Shown: positions 53,902 to 63,711 of the stretch, piece after piece | How positions within the stretch are numbered: the first letter of the stretch is position 1 | How the letters are laid out: the number at the start of each line of letters is the position of its first letter | DNA from: Acidobacteriota bacterium | Lineage (GTDB): Bacteria > Acidobacteriota > Blastocatellia > Pyrinomonadales > Pyrinomonadaceae | Assembly: GCA_003222895.1 (NCBI GenBank) | Contig: QHXI01000063.1 | Location: 44,452 to 108,451 of the forward strand | Length of the DNA stretch: 64,000 bases | Direction: 5' to 3' | Program-made: the position numbers and the translations under genes | Notes under the pieces: model-generated | Database searches by the model: none | What the model saw: the letters and a program-made list of their open reading frames with translations, nothing else | Told to the model about the DNA's origin: nothing

Positions 53902-54456
53902 ATGAACGAAGAACAGCCCACATTCAAAGTAGTCGACCGCCGGCTATTCAACCCGGACGGCACGCCGCGCGACTTGTCGCCGGAAGAAAAGGAAGAAGCT
54001 GAACGGGCCGCGAGAGCGGCTGAGGTTGCGAGTGCCGCCGCGGAAGTTTCGGCCGCGGAACCCGCACCGTCGTCAGCGCCGCCGAGGCAAGAACCTCAGC
54101 GACCGCAAACTTCAGCGCGACCGGCGCGCCAACCCTCGCGCGGCGGCGATCCGCTCGATGACCCGGCAAGTTTTCTCAGTCTGATCATGTCCTTGGCTTC
54201 GAACGCGGCGGCGAGTCTGGGAATGATGCCGCATCCGGCAACCGGCGAAACCGGAGTCGATCTGCAAACGGCAAAACATTGGATCGACGTGCTGGGAATG
54301 CTCGAGGCGAAGACGCAGGGCAATCTGGATCCGCAGGAAGCGCAGATGCTCGAAAACCTTTTAGCCGATCTGCGAATGCAGTATGTTTCGTTCACGCAAT
54401 CGCCGACGCCGCCACCTTCAACGTTCAGCGCGAGTGAAATCACGGGCGGAAAATAG
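53902..54456 (+). CDS. DUF1844-like protein
   Basis: 'DPASFLSLIMSLASNAAASLGMMPHPATGETGVDLQTAKHWIDVLGMLEAKTQGNLDPQEAQMLENLLADLRMQYV'. Confidence 0.8.
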   Translation: MNEEQPTFKVVDRRLFNPDGTPRDLSPEEKEEAERAARAAEVASAAAEVSAAEPAPSSAPPRQEPQRPQTSARPARQPSRGGDPLDDPASFLSLIMSLASNAAASLGMMPHPATGETGVDLQTAKHWIDVLGMLEAKTQGNLDPQEAQMLENLLADLRMQYVSFTQSPTPPPSTFSASEITGGK

Positions 54457-54522
54457 CGGTTAGCTATCAGCGGTCAGCCGTCAGCAAGTAGGCTGATAGC
54501 TGATAGCTGAAAGCTGAAAGCT

Positions 54523-55293
54523 ATGAAACTGACTTTCTTAGGCACCGGTACCTCGACGGGCGTTCCTTCCATTGCGTGCGATTGTGAAACCTGCACGTCT
54601 GACGATCCGCGCGACAAGCGACTCCGCGTCTCGGTTCTGATCGAGCACGCCGGCCAAACCATCATCGTCGACACCTCGAGCGATTTTCGCCAGCAGGCTT
54701 TGAAGATTGGCCTGCGACACCTCGACGCCGTCCTCATTACCCACTGTCACGCCGATCATATCTTTGGTCTCGACGACATTCGCCCGTTGAATTTTCGCCA
54801 TGGCGCGCTCGGACTTTACGCCAACGAGCGGGCCTGGAAAGACATCCGCCGCATCTTTCAATATGTCTTTGAGCCTTCGCATTTCGGCGGCGGCTTGCCC
54901 CAGATCGTTCCGCACACGGTCGTAAATGGCGCGCCCTTTTGCATCGGACGCGATTTGGAAATTACTCCGCTGGAAGTAATTCACGGGCGGCTTCCGGTGA
55001 TCGCCTATCGCTTCAACGACTTTGCTTACGCGACCGATCTAAGCGAGATTCCGCCGGCCACAATCGCAGGTCTGCGCGATCTGAAAGTGCTGGTGCTTGA
55101 CTGTCTTCGCATTCGTCCGCACGAAACTCATCTGTGGTTGGAAAAAGCGCTGCAGTACGTTGAGGAATTGAAACCCGAACGAACCTACCTCACTCACATC
55201 ACGCACGAAGTCAAACATGCGCGCGACTCGGCGCTGCTGCCGGACAAGGTTGAGTGGGCGTACGACGGATTAATAGTCAACGATGAACTCTGA
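54523..55293 (+). CDS. MBL-fold phosphodiesterase-like protein (PhnP-like)
   Basis: 'LTFLGTGTSTGVPSIACDCETC', 'AVLITHCHADHIFGLDDIRPLNF', 'LTHITHEVKH'. Confidence 0.88.
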   Translation: MKLTFLGTGTSTGVPSIACDCETCTSDDPRDKRLRVSVLIEHAGQTIIVDTSSDFRQQALKIGLRHLDAVLITHCHADHIFGLDDIRPLNFRHGALGLYANERAWKDIRRIFQYVFEPSHFGGGLPQIVPHTVVNGAPFCIGRDLEITPLEVIHGRLPVIAYRFNDFAYATDLSEIPPATIAGLRDLKVLVLDCLRIRPHETHLWLEKALQYVEELKPERTYLTHITHEVKHARDSALLPDKVEWAYDGLIVNDEL

Positions 55294-55723
55294 ACGATGA
55301 ATGATGAATGAAGAAGTCGAAACAATGAATGATATTGAGCGTCGCGATCTGCGTAAGCGAACGAAACTATTCGCCTTACGGATCGTTAAGCTCTACGCGT
55401 CGTTGCCAAGATCGACAGAAGCGCAAGTGATAGGTAAGCAAGTTGTTCGAAGCGGAACCTCAGTCGGTGCTCATTATCGCGAAGCTAAGAGAGCCAGATC
55501 GACCGCAGAATTCATTAGTAAGATCGAAGTTGCCTTACAGGAACTCGACGAGACAATCTACTGGTTAGAACTTCTAACGGAAAGCGGGATTGTTCCCGAA
55601 GCTAGATTGACAAGTCTCAAGGGCGAAGCAGAAGAGCTAATAAAAATGCTCGTGAGCTCTGCGAAGACGGCCAAAAGCGCAAGTAAACGGCTTTCATCGA
55701 TCCTCGTTCATAGTTCATCGTTG
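55278..55723. mobile_element. Candidate small cassette: four-helix-bundle ORF bounded by 20-bp inverted repeats
   Basis: CAACGATGAACTCTGAACGA (55278-55297) vs revcomp of TCGTTCATAGTTCATCGTTG (55704-55723): 19/20 identical. Confidence 0.5.
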
Positions 55724-55750
55724 CCTTATGCGCCTTTTTCACGGAACTGA
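55301..55750 (+). CDS. Four-helix bundle protein (23S rRNA intervening-sequence protein family)
   Basis: 'LRKRTKLFALRIVKLYASLPRSTEAQVIGKQVVRSGTSVGAHYREAKRARSTAEFISKIEVALQELDETIYWLELL'. Confidence 0.85.
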   Translation: MMNEEVETMNDIERRDLRKRTKLFALRIVKLYASLPRSTEAQVIGKQVVRSGTSVGAHYREAKRARSTAEFISKIEVALQELDETIYWLELLTESGIVPEARLTSLKGEAEELIKMLVSSAKTAKSASKRLSSILVHSSSLPYAPFSRN

Positions 55751-56681
55751 CAACGCCGACATCGCGCGCCCGGCCGTGATTACTCTCGGCGTGTTTGATG
55801 GGCTGCATCTCGGGCATCAGCTCATCATGAAAACAGTCGTCGAACGCGCTCGCATGATCGACGCCGTGCCGACGGTGATCACGTTTGAGCCGCATCCTCG
55901 GGCCGTGCTGCATCCCCAGTCGGCGCCGCCGCTGCTGCAAACCTTCGATCAAAAGATCGAAGCCCTGAGCGTGCTCGGCATCGAGCAAACAATCATCATT
56001 CATTTCGATCAGGCATTCTCGCAAATTCGCGCCGAAGATTTTCTGCGCGACACCGTCGTCAATCGTTTGCACGCGAAGGAAGTCTATCTGGGACGCGGTT
56101 TCTTTTTCGGGCACAACCGTGAAGGCAACATTGATTTGCTGCGCAAAGTTAGCGAGCGCCTGGGATTTCTTGCCGACGAAGTTCCCGAGGTGCGTCTGCG
56201 CGGCAAGCGGATTGGTTCGACTCGAATTCGCGAAATGCTTTCGCAAGGCCGGGTGAATCTCGCGCGCCGCATGTTGGGCCGGCCGTACGGCGTCGAAGGG
56301 CCAGTGGTGCGTGGCGCATCAAGAGGGCAGGGGATTGGATTCCCAACCGCTAACATTCAACCTCGTAATCGTGTGATTCCGCGCGGCGGAGTCTACGTCA
56401 CGGCAACTTTGATCGACGGACAATGGCGGCGCAGCGTGACGAACATCGGCGTCAGACCGACGTTTGATGACGGCACGGAAGCATCGATAGAAATCCACGT
56501 GATGAACTGGTCAGGAGATCTTTACGGCGACGTCGTGCGCGTGCGATTTCTGCACCGGTTAAGAGACGAGAAGAAGTTCAGCTCAATTGATGAACTAAAG
56601 TCGCAGATCGAACGCGATGTCTCACGGGCTGCAAACTTCTTCGAACGCGCCGGCGTTAAGCGATCACAGCCGATTGTCTAA
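55728..56681 (+). CDS. ribF: Bifunctional riboflavin kinase/FAD synthetase
   Basis: 'VITLGVFDGLHLGHQLIMKTV', 'GRPYGVEGPVVRGASRGQGIGFPTANIQP', 'YVTATLIDGQWRRSVTNIGVRPTFD'. Confidence 0.92.
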   Translation: MRLFHGTDNADIARPAVITLGVFDGLHLGHQLIMKTVVERARMIDAVPTVITFEPHPRAVLHPQSAPPLLQTFDQKIEALSVLGIEQTIIIHFDQAFSQIRAEDFLRDTVVNRLHAKEVYLGRGFFFGHNREGNIDLLRKVSERLGFLADEVPEVRLRGKRIGSTRIREMLSQGRVNLARRMLGRPYGVEGPVVRGASRGQGIGFPTANIQPRNRVIPRGGVYVTATLIDGQWRRSVTNIGVRPTFDDGTEASIEIHVMNWSGDLYGDVVRVRFLHRLRDEKKFSSIDELKSQIERDVSRAANFFERAGVKRSQPIV

Positions 56682-56781
56682 AAGAACTAACCGCGGATGA
56701 ACGCAGATCTCCACGGACACCTCAAAAAGATGGTTTGATTTAATATTTCTATTCAGAAATCCGCGTCTATCCGCCGCTGAT

Positions 56782-58086
56782 TTAGATCCCATGAATTCGC
56801 AGACGAAACTCGTCGTTGAATGAGACGATTTCCGCCAGTTTGTTTGAATAAGACTTTGCTTCGCGCAGCAGCATCGGCAGTCCGCCGGCGGTCAGCTTCA
56901 AATCATAAGCAGGATTCGAAAAGATCGCTGCTGTTTGCGGATTCAACCGTTCCTGCATGCCAAAGCGAATTGCTTTCAAGGCTGCCGGCGCAAAGCCGGG
57001 GCTGCGACGCGGATTCACGACTTCAATCGTGTGATCGAAAATGTGCAGCCGAGTTGGGACATCGCGCACGACCAAATCACGATGGATTAGCGCGTTCGCG
57101 ATCGCTTCAGAAACAACCGCCCTATGATAATTCGCGCGCGGGACCACCGGGAGTTCGCTCGCCTCACTAGGGGATCGGTTTGGCCGCGCTTCCGAAACAT
57201 CGCAGTAGCGCTTCACAAAACGCAACGCTGATTCGTAAATCGTCGCAAGATTGCCGCGCAATTCGATCCGTTCCACAATCGGCGACTGGCTCGTGTCACC
57301 GCTGAAGCGTGTGGCGATCACGGCCACGCGGGGTAGAAGACTCGCGACGCTTTCGTCTCGTCCAAACAGCAGAAGGCCCGCGACGGTCGGCACAACTTCA
57401 TCGCGCACCCGTGTCGCCAGCAGCAAATATCGCTCGAGGATTTCGCCGGTCGGATAATCCTTCAAAGTTGATTCATCAAAGGCGCCGCCCTGAAACCCGC
57501 GCATGAAACTCCACAGATGGGCTTCATCAATGTCGCGAATAGTTGCCGGCGGCAAGGGGAGAGTTTCATAGCTGAGAGGCCGTGCATCGTCGAGCAACGT
57601 CGACAATTCTTCGGGTGAAGCTTCGCGCTTGTCGGCGCCGACGCGAATGAAAAAACGGCCGTCACGCGTGCGATAAGGTCGCCGTTTACCATTGATTTCG
57701 ATCGCGACAATGCGCCGTCCATTGTCGAACGCGAGACGATCGATGAAGGGAATTATCGGCGGCGAAACTTCTTCGCGGCAGATGCGCACGAGCTCGTCCT
57801 GAACTTCTTCGGGGTGATCGATGCCTTCGACGCGCAGTTGGTCGTTCACGCCGAACACGATCACTCCACCGCCGGTGTTCGCGAGCGCAGCGATGCCCTG
57901 CGCAATGCGTTCTGAATTCGACAACTTAACTTTTAGCTCGAGATAAGTGTCTTCACCGCCGCGCACGAGTCGCATCAACTCGGTGCGCGTCGTCAACGGC
58001 GCGGCAGTTTGATAGAGGTATTCCTGGAAAGAGCGGTCGGTGACCGGTTCGTTGCGTTGGGAACTGCGAAATCGTTTGCGAGCCAT
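56782..58086 (-). CDS. AlbA_2/Schlafen-like ATP-binding domain regulator
   Basis: 'GGEDTYLELKVKLSNSERIAQGIAALANTGGGVIVFGVND', 'IANALIHRDLVVRDVPTRLHIFDHTIEVVNP'. Confidence 0.8.
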   Translation of the reverse strand: MARKRFRSSQRNEPVTDRSFQEYLYQTAAPLTTRTELMRLVRGGEDTYLELKVKLSNSERIAQGIAALANTGGGVIVFGVNDQLRVEGIDHPEEVQDELVRICREEVSPPIIPFIDRLAFDNGRRIVAIEINGKRRPYRTRDGRFFIRVGADKREASPEELSTLLDDARPLSYETLPLPPATIRDIDEAHLWSFMRGFQGGAFDESTLKDYPTGEILERYLLLATRVRDEVVPTVAGLLLFGRDESVASLLPRVAVIATRFSGDTSQSPIVERIELRGNLATIYESALRFVKRYCDVSEARPNRSPSEASELPVVPRANYHRAVVSEAIANALIHRDLVVRDVPTRLHIFDHTIEVVNPRRSPGFAPAALKAIRFGMQERLNPQTAAIFSNPAYDLKLTAGGLPMLLREAKSYSNKLAEIVSFNDEFRLRIHGI

Positions 58087-58232
58087 TTGTGTACGGCGGG
58101 GCTCAAGTAACCCGCCCGGATGCGCTCAATCGCATCACTGGATTTTCAAGTTAGCACTTCACGGGAATGCGTTGTCAGTGTAGCATAGCGCGCGGTTGGG
58201 AGGGCCTGTGCTTCCAGCAGCAGATCAGTCTC

Positions 58233-58742
58233 ATGTTCTCGCATCGCAATCACGCAACTAAAGCTTACGTTGCGCTCGGATCGAATCTGGGCGATCGCGC
58301 GGGCAATCTGTTGCTCGCAGTCCGCGGGATGATGGAAGCTGCAATTTGCGTAATACGTGTTTCTTCGATTTACGAGACTGAACCAATCAGCGAAGTCGAA
58401 CAGCCACCGTACCTCAACATGGTTGCAGAGATTGGAAATCCTCTGCCCGCGCCGGAGCAAGTAATGGCAAGGCTGCTGCGGATTGAATACTTGCTCGGCC
58501 GCATTCGCGACGTGAAGGATGGTCCGCGCACGATCGACTTAGATTTATTGATGTATGGCGACATTGAAAGCAGGACCGAGTTTCTGATGCTGCCGCATCC
58601 GCGTTTGCATGAGCGGCGATTTGTGCTCGAGCCGCTGGTCGAAATCGCACCGCACCTGATGCATCCCACGCTGAAATGCACCTGCGAAGAGTTGTTAGGT
58701 AAGGTTGAAGACAAATCGGCGGTGAATCGCTGGGTGCCGTGA
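58233..58742 (+). CDS. folK: 2-amino-4-hydroxy-6-hydroxymethyldihydropteridine pyrophosphokinase
   Basis: 'KAYVALGSNLGDRAGNLLLAVRGM', 'KDGPRTIDLDLLMYGD', 'LPHPRLHERRFVLEPLVEIAP'; start refined to 58233. Confidence 0.92.
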   Translation: MFSHRNHATKAYVALGSNLGDRAGNLLLAVRGMMEAAICVIRVSSIYETEPISEVEQPPYLNMVAEIGNPLPAPEQVMARLLRIEYLLGRIRDVKDGPRTIDLDLLMYGDIESRTEFLMLPHPRLHERRFVLEPLVEIAPHLMHPTLKCTCEELLGKVEDKSAVNRWVP

Positions 58743-59073
58743 GGGGTGTTCAGGTCTTGAAAAGAATCGATCAACGAGCCATCGAAGATGGCGGCAGAGT
58801 GTAGCCCCGGGCGTAAGCCCGGGGTTAATGCGTTTTTGAGAATCAGAAGCCCGCGAAGCGGCGACAGACGACGCGAAGTTCAAAGGCTTATCTGTCGCCC
58901 GCCCCGCGGGCTTCGGATTGTTTACGGATCATGACCCCGGGTTACGCTCGCTTCGCTCGCTCACCCGGGGCTAAACTCTGTCGCCGCTCCGCGGCTGGTT
59001 GAGCAAATCCTCCAAGAGCAAAGTGGCCCAGCCCGATCCGGTCGCTATCGCTCCCGGTACTGACACAACGCTC

Positions 59074-60696
59074 CTAACTCAACTTCGCCGTTTCCAAAAA
59101 CAGCGGCGGCCGTCGTATCTTGGTCGCTTGTTCGAATGCGTAAGCGAACTTGATAAGAGTCGGCTCACTCCACGCGTGGCCAAAAAATGAAAGTCCCACC
59201 GGCAATCCAAACAGGTAACCCGCAGGCACAGTGATATGCGGATAGCCCGCCACCGCCGACGCTGTCGAATAACCGCCACTGAAGTGATCGCCGTTCACCC
59301 AATCAGTCGGCCAGGGCGGACCACCGGTCGGCGCGATCAAAGCGTCGAGTTTGTTCTTGTCCATCACAAAATCGATGCCCTCTTTGCGCGAAAGCCGGTG
59401 GTTTTTTGCGAGCGCGTCGCGATAAGCCTTTTCCGTCAGCGGCCCCTTCGCTTGCGCCTTCGTCATGATGTCCTGACCGAACCAGGGCATCTCTCGATCG
59501 CGATATTGTTCGTTGAAGTCGATGATCTCTTTCAATGACTTCACCGGTGCGCGCGGCCCGAGCGAAGCGAGATAGGAATTCAAATCAGCCTTGAATTCAT
59601 AAAGCAGAACTTCCAATTCCGAATCGTCAAACTTGCCTTGCGTGGGAACGTCTGCCGGATCGATCACGGTCGCGCCGTGCCGCTTGACGATGTCGATACA
59701 GTCGTTCATCAGTTTGTCGACGGCGTCGTTGAATCCGAAAGCCTTTCGATGCACGCCGATGCGCGCGCCTTTCAATCCATCAGCGTCGAGTGCTCTGGTG
59801 TAGTCACTGAGAGACTTTCCGCCGCTCGCTTTCGTCGCATCGTCGCGCGGATCTATTCCGGTAAGCACGCTGAGCAGGATTGCAGCGTCAGTCACCGTGC
59901 GACACATCGGGCCGGCGGTATCCTGGCTATGCGAGATCGGAACGATGCCGGCCCGGCTAATCAAACCAAGCGTCGGCTTGATTCCGACCAACGAGTTCGC
60001 GTTCGAAGGACAAACTACCGAGCCGTCGGTTTCGGTGCCAATACCGATCGTCGCGAGATTCGCGGCGATCGCCGCGCCGGTGCCGGAACTCGAGCCGCAG
60101 GGATTCCGATCCAGCACGTACGGATTTTTCGTTTGGCCGCCGCGGCCGCTCCAACCGCTGGTCGAATGGCTTGAACGAAAATTGGCCCACTCACTCAGGT
60201 TCGTCTTGCCGATGATCACCGCGCCCGCTTCGCGCAGACGCTTGGTAACAAACGAATCTTGCGGCGGAATCGATCCGCCAAGCGCCAGCGAGCCGGCGGT
60301 CGTTGTCATGCGATCGTGGGTGTCGATGTTATCTTTGATGATCACTGGAATTCCGTGCAGACGTCCGCGCGTGCGCCCAGCCTTGCGCTCTTTATCGAGC
60401 TCGGACGCAATGTGTAACGCATCCGGATTCAATTCAATGACGGAGTTGATTGTCGGCCCTTCCTTATCAATCGAAAGAATGCGGTTTAGGTATTTCGCGG
60501 TAAGCGAATCCGCGGTGTATTTTCCACTGCTCATTCCGCGCTGCAACTCATCGACGGTCGCTTCGTCCAGTTCAAATGCCGGCGGCGGTGCCGCTATCTC
60601 AACGGAAGCGCGCGATTCTTTCTCGGCGAGATTGCGCACAGAAGCAAGCGCAATGCTCGCGATGGTCGCATTGCGAACAAAGGTTCGACGATTCAT
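59074..60696 (-). CDS. Secreted amidase (amidase signature family)
   Basis: 'GIPVIIKDNIDTHDRMTTTAGSLALGG', 'NPCGSSSGTGAAIAANLATIGIGTETDGSVVCPS'. Confidence 0.9.
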   Translation of the reverse strand: MNRRTFVRNATIASIALASVRNLAEKESRASVEIAAPPPAFELDEATVDELQRGMSSGKYTADSLTAKYLNRILSIDKEGPTINSVIELNPDALHIASELDKERKAGRTRGRLHGIPVIIKDNIDTHDRMTTTAGSLALGGSIPPQDSFVTKRLREAGAVIIGKTNLSEWANFRSSHSTSGWSGRGGQTKNPYVLDRNPCGSSSGTGAAIAANLATIGIGTETDGSVVCPSNANSLVGIKPTLGLISRAGIVPISHSQDTAGPMCRTVTDAAILLSVLTGIDPRDDATKASGGKSLSDYTRALDADGLKGARIGVHRKAFGFNDAVDKLMNDCIDIVKRHGATVIDPADVPTQGKFDDSELEVLLYEFKADLNSYLASLGPRAPVKSLKEIIDFNEQYRDREMPWFGQDIMTKAQAKGPLTEKAYRDALAKNHRLSRKEGIDFVMDKNKLDALIAPTGGPPWPTDWVNGDHFSGGYSTASAVAGYPHITVPAGYLFGLPVGLSFFGHAWSEPTLIKFAYAFEQATKIRRPPLFLETAKLS

Positions 60697-60771
60697 GTTC
60701 GTTCCTTGATGAAGAATCTAGTAGAACGACGCCACTTCTAATTTGTGGCTGCGAAAAAGTCAAACGGGAAG

Positions 60772-60857
60772 TCAGTACCATCTGCGTGGGCAGATGGGAG
60801 AAAGACTCGATTTTAAGATAATTTTTGTCCCACCCGCTGACGCAGGTGGTACTGACT
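60772..60857. repeat. Palindromic GTCAGTACCA(C/T)CTGCG element downstream of the S41 peptidase
   Basis: GTCAGTACCATCTGCGTGGGCAGATGGG .. CCCACCCGCTGACGCAGGTGGTACTGAC; related to 25864-26161. Confidence 0.75.
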
Positions 60858-62636
60858 TCAGATGAGAAGTTCGTCCGGCTCTTCAATCACCGGAATTAAA
60901 ATCGAGGCAGGTACGGGCCTGGTGAATTTGAAGTTTAAGCTGACGGGGGTGCCGTTGCGCACGCTCTCGGCGAGTCGTTTCGCATCAGGCAAAACATTGA
61001 TCGCGCGCAACGCCTGCGGATCGCTTTCAAGCAGCACGCGTTGACCGGCATCAGCGCCGAACGCGGCCGTCACAGTCTCCTCGCGCAGTCGCAGCCTAAC
61101 GAAATCGAGATCGCTTTCGACTTGCGGGGGTTGCAGCTTCTGCGCCTGTTCCTTTCGAACATAAGCGCGGAAGGCATCCAGCACGCGATCGTTGATCGGG
61201 TAATCGGTTGCTTTGGGCGCGTGTGCGTAATCAACCTTGTCGACGCGATAATTTTCGAGACCGGCGATCTTTCCCGCTGCCAGTTGTCGCGTAAACTGAA
61301 ACGCTGCTTCAGTGATTCGACCGCGCACGGGTGTGACCGTCAGCGCGCGAGCTTCGATGTCCGGAGTAATTCCGCCCCCACCGTAGAACACCCGGCCCGC
61401 CGCAGTGCGAAATGCGGGAGCGGTTGAGCCGCGCGATTGCGGACCTGATTCATTCGGAGAAGGCTGGCCAGGTAGCGTCGGCGCCAGATTTTCGTCTTCG
61501 TCGTGTCGAACGTAGTAATCGTAGAGCGACCCGCTCGAGTAATCGCGCTGTAACGATCGGCCATAGGGCGTGTAGTAACGCGCCGTCGTCAGCGTCAAGC
61601 CGAAACCAAACGGCAATTGAAACACGTGTTGCACGAGGCCTTTACCAAAGCTCGTCTCACCGACGATTAATCCGCGTCCATGATCCTGAATGGCGCCGGC
61701 CACAATCTCTGACGCCGAGGCGGTGTTGCGATTAATCAGGACAACCAGCGGCATGTCTTCAGGATCGCTGCCGTTCGATTTGTACACGGCAGGTTCGCGA
61801 TATTCGCTGCGACCCTTGACGGAAACGATCGGCTTATCGCGCGGCAGAAATTCGCTGGCAACGTCGATCGCCTGATCAAGCAAACCGCCGGGGTTGTTCC
61901 GCAAGTCCAGGACCAGTTGTCGCGCGCCGTCTTTTTTCAGCTCCGTGATCGCTTCGCGCAATTCGTCGTCGGTCGTGTGTTGAAATCCGCCGACCAGACC
62001 GATATATCCCGTGCCGGGAGTGATCATGAAGGCGTTGCGAATCGAAGGAAGCGGAACCGCGTCGCGAATGATCTTAAAGTTAAGCGCGACTTCTTCGCCG
62101 GCCCGCTCGACCTTGATGTTCACCGGACGCAAACGATCGCCGCGCACGTTCCTGGAAACTTCTTCGCTGGACCATTCCCGCGCATCTTTGCCGTCGACCT
62201 CGATGATGCGATCTCCGGCTCGGAGACCGGAGCGCGCAGCGGGTGTGTTTTCTACTACCGACTGAACGTAGACGCCGTCGTCGTGACGAAGAATCTGAAC
62301 GCCGATGCCGTAGAAGCTCGACGACTGATCCTCTTTCAGCTTTTTGAACTCAGCCGCGGGAAAGTAAACCGAATGCGGATCGAGCGTAAACAGCATTCCC
62401 TGAATCGCTGCCTGCGTGGCTTTTTCGTAGTCGATCTCGCCCGCGTATTTGTCTTCGACCGTGGAAATGGCTTCGCGGTAATCAGCTTCGATCCTATCAG
62501 CTTCGTACTTCTCGGTTGCGGCCGTATTTGAATTCGAGGTCGCCACATATCGCCGCGACGCGCGCGAACGAACGCCGCCGGTGACGCTGGCAGCGACAAT
62601 TACGAGCGCGGCGACGATGGTGAAATTTCTATTCAT
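60858..62636 (-). CDS. S41 C-terminal processing peptidase
   Basis: PDZ domain; 'QLVLDLRNNPGGLLDQAIDVASEFL', 'NRNTASASEIVAGAIQDHGRGLIVGETSFGKGLVQ'. Confidence 0.92.
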   Translation of the reverse strand: MNRNFTIVAALVIVAASVTGGVRSRASRRYVATSNSNTAATEKYEADRIEADYREAISTVEDKYAGEIDYEKATQAAIQGMLFTLDPHSVYFPAAEFKKLKEDQSSSFYGIGVQILRHDDGVYVQSVVENTPAARSGLRAGDRIIEVDGKDAREWSSEEVSRNVRGDRLRPVNIKVERAGEEVALNFKIIRDAVPLPSIRNAFMITPGTGYIGLVGGFQHTTDDELREAITELKKDGARQLVLDLRNNPGGLLDQAIDVASEFLPRDKPIVSVKGRSEYREPAVYKSNGSDPEDMPLVVLINRNTASASEIVAGAIQDHGRGLIVGETSFGKGLVQHVFQLPFGFGLTLTTARYYTPYGRSLQRDYSSGSLYDYYVRHDEDENLAPTLPGQPSPNESGPQSRGSTAPAFRTAAGRVFYGGGGITPDIEARALTVTPVRGRITEAAFQFTRQLAAGKIAGLENYRVDKVDYAHAPKATDYPINDRVLDAFRAYVRKEQAQKLQPPQVESDLDFVRLRLREETVTAAFGADAGQRVLLESDPQALRAINVLPDAKRLAESVRNGTPVSLNFKFTRPVPASILIPVIEEPDELLI

Positions 62637-62746
62637 GGCCCGAAGCTGTTTAGACGTGGCTTGGTTGAGATATTAGCACAGCGGCGTTGCCGTTATAAGC
62701 GCTGCCGCTTGTGCGGCATACGCGATTCATTGAGAATGTGTAGCTG

Positions 62747-63565
62747 ATGCAGCCGACCTTGTCCATCGTTGTCCCCGCGTTCAATGAGGCGGCGCGCATT
62801 GGCCCATCGCTGCGAAAAATCATCGATTACATAGGTCAACAGCACGAAATGATTGAGCTGATCGTTGTCGATGACGGCTCGACGGATAACACGTTGGAAG
62901 TTGCCGAAGAGACTGCGAGCGATTCAGGAGCGAGGACAACGCGCGTCGTTCGCTACGAACCAAATCGCGGAAAAGGATATGCGGTGCGCCGCGGGTTGTT
63001 GGAAGCTCAGGCAAATATCGCATTGTTTTCAGATGCGGATCTTTCCACGCCGATTACGGAAACTCCGAAGTTGGTTGAGGCGATTCGTAATGGCGAGTGC
63101 GATCTCGCGTTTGGATCGCGAGCTTTGGATCGCGGCCTAATCGGGGTGCACCAGCCTTGGCGACGCGAGCAGGGCGGCCGCGTTTTCAACTTGATTGTGC
63201 GTCTGGCGACGGGGCTGCCGTTTTGGGACACGCAATGCGGATTCAAAGCTTTCCGCATGAACGTCTGCCGGCCTTTGATCGAAGCGGCGCAAATCGATCG
63301 ATTTGGTTTTGACGTTGAATTGATTTATCTCGCGCACCTCGCTGAGTTGCGACTCTGCGAAATTCCGGTGCGCTGGGATCACAGCGAAGGCGGGCCATTG
63401 GACTCGTCAAGCAATTACTCGCGCGACAGTCTGCGCATGATTAATGAAGTTCGTTCCATTCGCAGCGCCGCGGCTGCGGGAGAGTACAGCGAGGCAATTA
63501 GCGCGGCGCGGACGGCAGCCATGGTTGAAGCGAAGCGCGGTCTGTCCGCTCGTTCGCATGGATGA
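62747..63565 (+). CDS. Glycosyltransferase family 2 (dolichyl-phosphate-glucosyltransferase-like)
   Basis: 'LSIVVPAFNEAARIGPSLRKIIDYI', 'IVVDDGSTDNTLEV', 'ALFSDADLSTPI', 'DTQCGFKAFR'. Confidence 0.9.
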   Translation: MQPTLSIVVPAFNEAARIGPSLRKIIDYIGQQHEMIELIVVDDGSTDNTLEVAEETASDSGARTTRVVRYEPNRGKGYAVRRGLLEAQANIALFSDADLSTPITETPKLVEAIRNGECDLAFGSRALDRGLIGVHQPWRREQGGRVFNLIVRLATGLPFWDTQCGFKAFRMNVCRPLIEAAQIDRFGFDVELIYLAHLAELRLCEIPVRWDHSEGGPLDSSSNYSRDSLRMINEVRSIRSAAAAGEYSEAISAARTAAMVEAKRGLSARSHG

Positions 63566-63595
63566 AGTTTCTTACCACAGAGGACACAGAGGAAA

Positions 63596-63656
63596 GCAAA
63601 GAGCGAAGAGCGAAGAGCAAAGAGCAAAGAGCAAAGAGCAAAGGGCAAAGAGCAAA
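63596..63656. repeat. 7-nt tandem repeat (AGAGCAA/AGAGCGA)
   Basis: aagagcgaagagcgaagagcaaagagcaaagagcaaagagcaaagggcaaagagcaaa. Confidence 0.85.
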
Positions 63657-63711
63657 CCCCACGCTGTTTATTTGTCTTCTCTGGGTCCTCTATGGTTAAT
63701 TCTCGTTAAAG

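Noticed and set aside
58999-59190. 63-aa ORF MSKSSKSKVAQPDPVAIAPGTDTTLL..
   Set aside because: Lies in a repeat-rich intergenic stretch and overlaps the amidase 3' end; includes the REP arm; unlikely to be a real gene
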